A stretch of DNA of 64,000 bases from an uncultured Porphyromonas sp. (lineage in GTDB: Bacteria; Bacteroidota; Bacteroidia; Bacteroidales; Porphyromonadaceae): NCBI GenBank assembly GCA_934364985.1, contig CAKRMU010000001.1:124001-188000 (forward strand). Reading direction: 5' to 3'. This document shows positions 62,958 to 64,000 of the stretch, in pieces. The notes below the pieces were generated by a model. It was not told the origin of the DNA. It ran no database searches and saw only the letters and a program-made list of their open reading frames with translations. The number at the start of each line of letters is the position of its first letter. Positions within the stretch are counted from its first letter, which is position 1. The position numbers were made by a program, and so were the translations under genes.

Positions 62958-64000
62958 CTACTTGAGAGGGGTCTTCAAATACTTTGCATTTCCACTTTTA
63001 GGTGACTGAGAAGTACCATTTTCTTGGGGTTTAATGGTAACAGCCCTCCAGCCTTTCTTGCTTAGCTTAGTAAGATCGGCTGTGGCTACCCCTGGGTTAT
63101 CCCACAGGTTCATAGAATATTGCCAGTCGTAGTACACATTGTTTGTAGCTTTACTAAGGCTATCAAAAATAGCGTTAAGAGCTTCGGCTTCTAATTGATT
63201 TTCCTCAACATTGAACCCCCATAAGTCAACGAACTTAGCCGGCACAACGATCGACGTGAGTTCATTCTTACCGGCTTCAATCAATAGAGCATTAGCTGCC
63301 ATTGAAACATCAAAGGTCTTTAGCTTATTTTCACTCACATAAATCTCCTCTAAGCCGGTAGCATTAGGCGATAGCAATATCTCAGACGCTTTATTGTTCT
63401 CTAAAGCCACACGACGAAGTTTATCCTGATTGGATAAGTCAATCTTTTTGAGATCGCCATCAAAAGTAAAGAATTGCTCAAGATTAGGATTTTTTGAGAC
63501 ATCAAGAGCGGTAAGAGTACCATTGTCTAATACCAAAGTAGAGACTTCGCCATATATAGCAAACTCCTGGCTATCTATGGTAAAAGGTCTAAGATTTTTG
63601 CTTAAAGTCTTGTCGAAGAACTCTTGAATATATTCACCCTTTTCACGTGTCCCATTATTATTGAGGTCGATCCAAATGTCACGCTCCGCCTGAGGATTTA
63701 TACCACCAATAGTCATATTAAGAGTTTCGCCTTTCTGTAATGACGTAGTAAACTTCATCACAGGCTGATTAGCCGGGAGTGGCCTCTGTGGCTCAGTTTT
63801 TACAAGTGTCAGCTCTGTACCATCCCACTCTGCGTAGATATGGTATGCTTTACCACTCTCCATCGCCGTAGCACGTGCAGGACGGGTGTTAGTACTCAGC
63901 ACCTCTTTACGACTCTTGATATCGTACATAGCGAGTTTGACTTCAGGAGTGGACTCAGTAATAGGGCAAAACCAGAAACCTACCGAAGCCACGTCATTTG
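62958..64000 (-). CDS. Leucine-rich-repeat-type protein (5' end outside window)
   Basis: About 347 residues are visible; the frame is still open at the window edge, and the GTG at 63992 is only an internal codon. Irregular leucine-rich repeats run through the middle (LTALDVSKNPNLEQ, LKKIDLSNQDKLRR, GLEEIYVSENKLKTFDVS, NELTSIVVPAKFVDLWGFNVEENQLEA), resembling surface LRR proteins of Porphyromonas and Tannerella. The part before (KAYHIYAEWDGTELTLVKTEPQ, DIWIDLNNNGTREKGEYI) looks like beta-strand modules. The C-terminus shows no obvious type IX sorting signal. Export and function cannot be judged without the start. Confidence 0.7.
   Translation of the reverse strand, partial: NDVASVGFWFCPITESTPEVKLAMYDIKSRKEVLSTNTRPARATAMESGKAYHIYAEWDGTELTLVKTEPQRPLPANQPVMKFTTSLQKGETLNMTIGGINPQAERDIWIDLNNNGTREKGEYIQEFFDKTLSKNLRPFTIDSQEFAIYGEVSTLVLDNGTLTALDVSKNPNLEQFFTFDGDLKKIDLSNQDKLRRVALENNKASEILLSPNATGLEEIYVSENKLKTFDVSMAANALLIEAGKNELTSIVVPAKFVDLWGFNVEENQLEAEALNAIFDSLSKATNNVYYDWQYSMNLWDNPGVATADLTKLSKKGWRAVTIKPQENGTSQSPKSGNAKYLKTPLK

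Overview
The window looks like chromosomal DNA of a Porphyromonas-like Bacteroidales bacterium. Three things point there. The best promoters follow the Bacteroidetes pattern TTG-N18-20-TAnnTTTG, and starts lack clear Shine-Dalgarno sites. The gene families are Bacteroidales ones: DUF349, DUF4270 beside a short glycogen synthase, RsmD beside DUF3822, DUF4301, DUF4922 and a GIN-domain protein. The salvage operon for N-acetylmuramic acid (MurNAc) resembles that of Tannerella. I cannot fix the species without a search. There is no prophage, complete insertion sequence or CRISPR array.

Layout. 1-2.0 kb: the end of an outer-membrane beta-barrel protein, tRNA-Asp with its own promoter and terminator, and a small secreted protein. 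2.0-7.1 kb (minus): an [FeFe]-hydrogenase with its three maturases HydE, HydG and HydF. 7.5-19.4 kb (minus): DEAD-box helicase, RlmL-like methyltransferase, lipB, an AddB-like nuclease, DUF4270 lipoprotein, short glycogen synthase, GHL10-type hydrolase and panC. 19.8-25.9 kb (plus): aroQ, O-methyltransferase, rbfA, LolC/E-type permease, DUF349 protein, ATP-grasp-like protein. 26.3-28.8 kb (minus): GlsB-like membrane protein, rsmD, DUF3822, a pilin-like protein. 28.9-40.9 kb (plus): RecD-like helicase, pyruvoyl arginine decarboxylase, rlmD, rsfS, ftsH, a secreted amidase/golvesin-like protein, GT2 and DUF4922. 41.2-47.5 kb (plus): a peptidoglycan (MurNAc) salvage operon with SpoIID-like protein, MFS permease, NamZ-type muramidase, MurK-like kinase, MurQ and GDSL hydrolase. 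47.8-54.7 kb: acyl-CoA ligase, GIN-domain protein, a deletion remnant of a fetA-fetB ABC transporter, CoA-transferase, DUF5106 thioredoxin-like lipoprotein, rmlA. 54.8-64 kb (minus): GNAT, DUF2156, gamma-carbonic anhydrase-like protein, aminopeptidase P, DUF4301, enolase, initiator tRNA-fMet and a leucine-rich-repeat protein cut by the window edge.

The most unusual signal is non-coding. Ten intergenic regions, spread over the whole window, carry short arrays of 3 to 6 units with an exact 23-bp period. Each unit is a 17-bp imperfect palindrome close to CGAATACCAGGTATTCG plus a 6-bp linker such as TTGAGG, CTGAAG or TCGAGA. I traced about 42 units. The arrays lie only at boundaries between transcription units, never inside genes or tight operons. 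Several end on the same (right-hand, plus-strand) side with TATCCG-TTTT, so they seem to have a common polarity. I know of no function for them.

Metabolically the genes fit an anaerobic fermenter: hydrogenase for disposing of electrons, a succinyl-CoA:acetate-type CoA-transferase, enolase, glycogen synthesis, recovery of MurNAc from cell walls, and polyamine synthesis from arginine.
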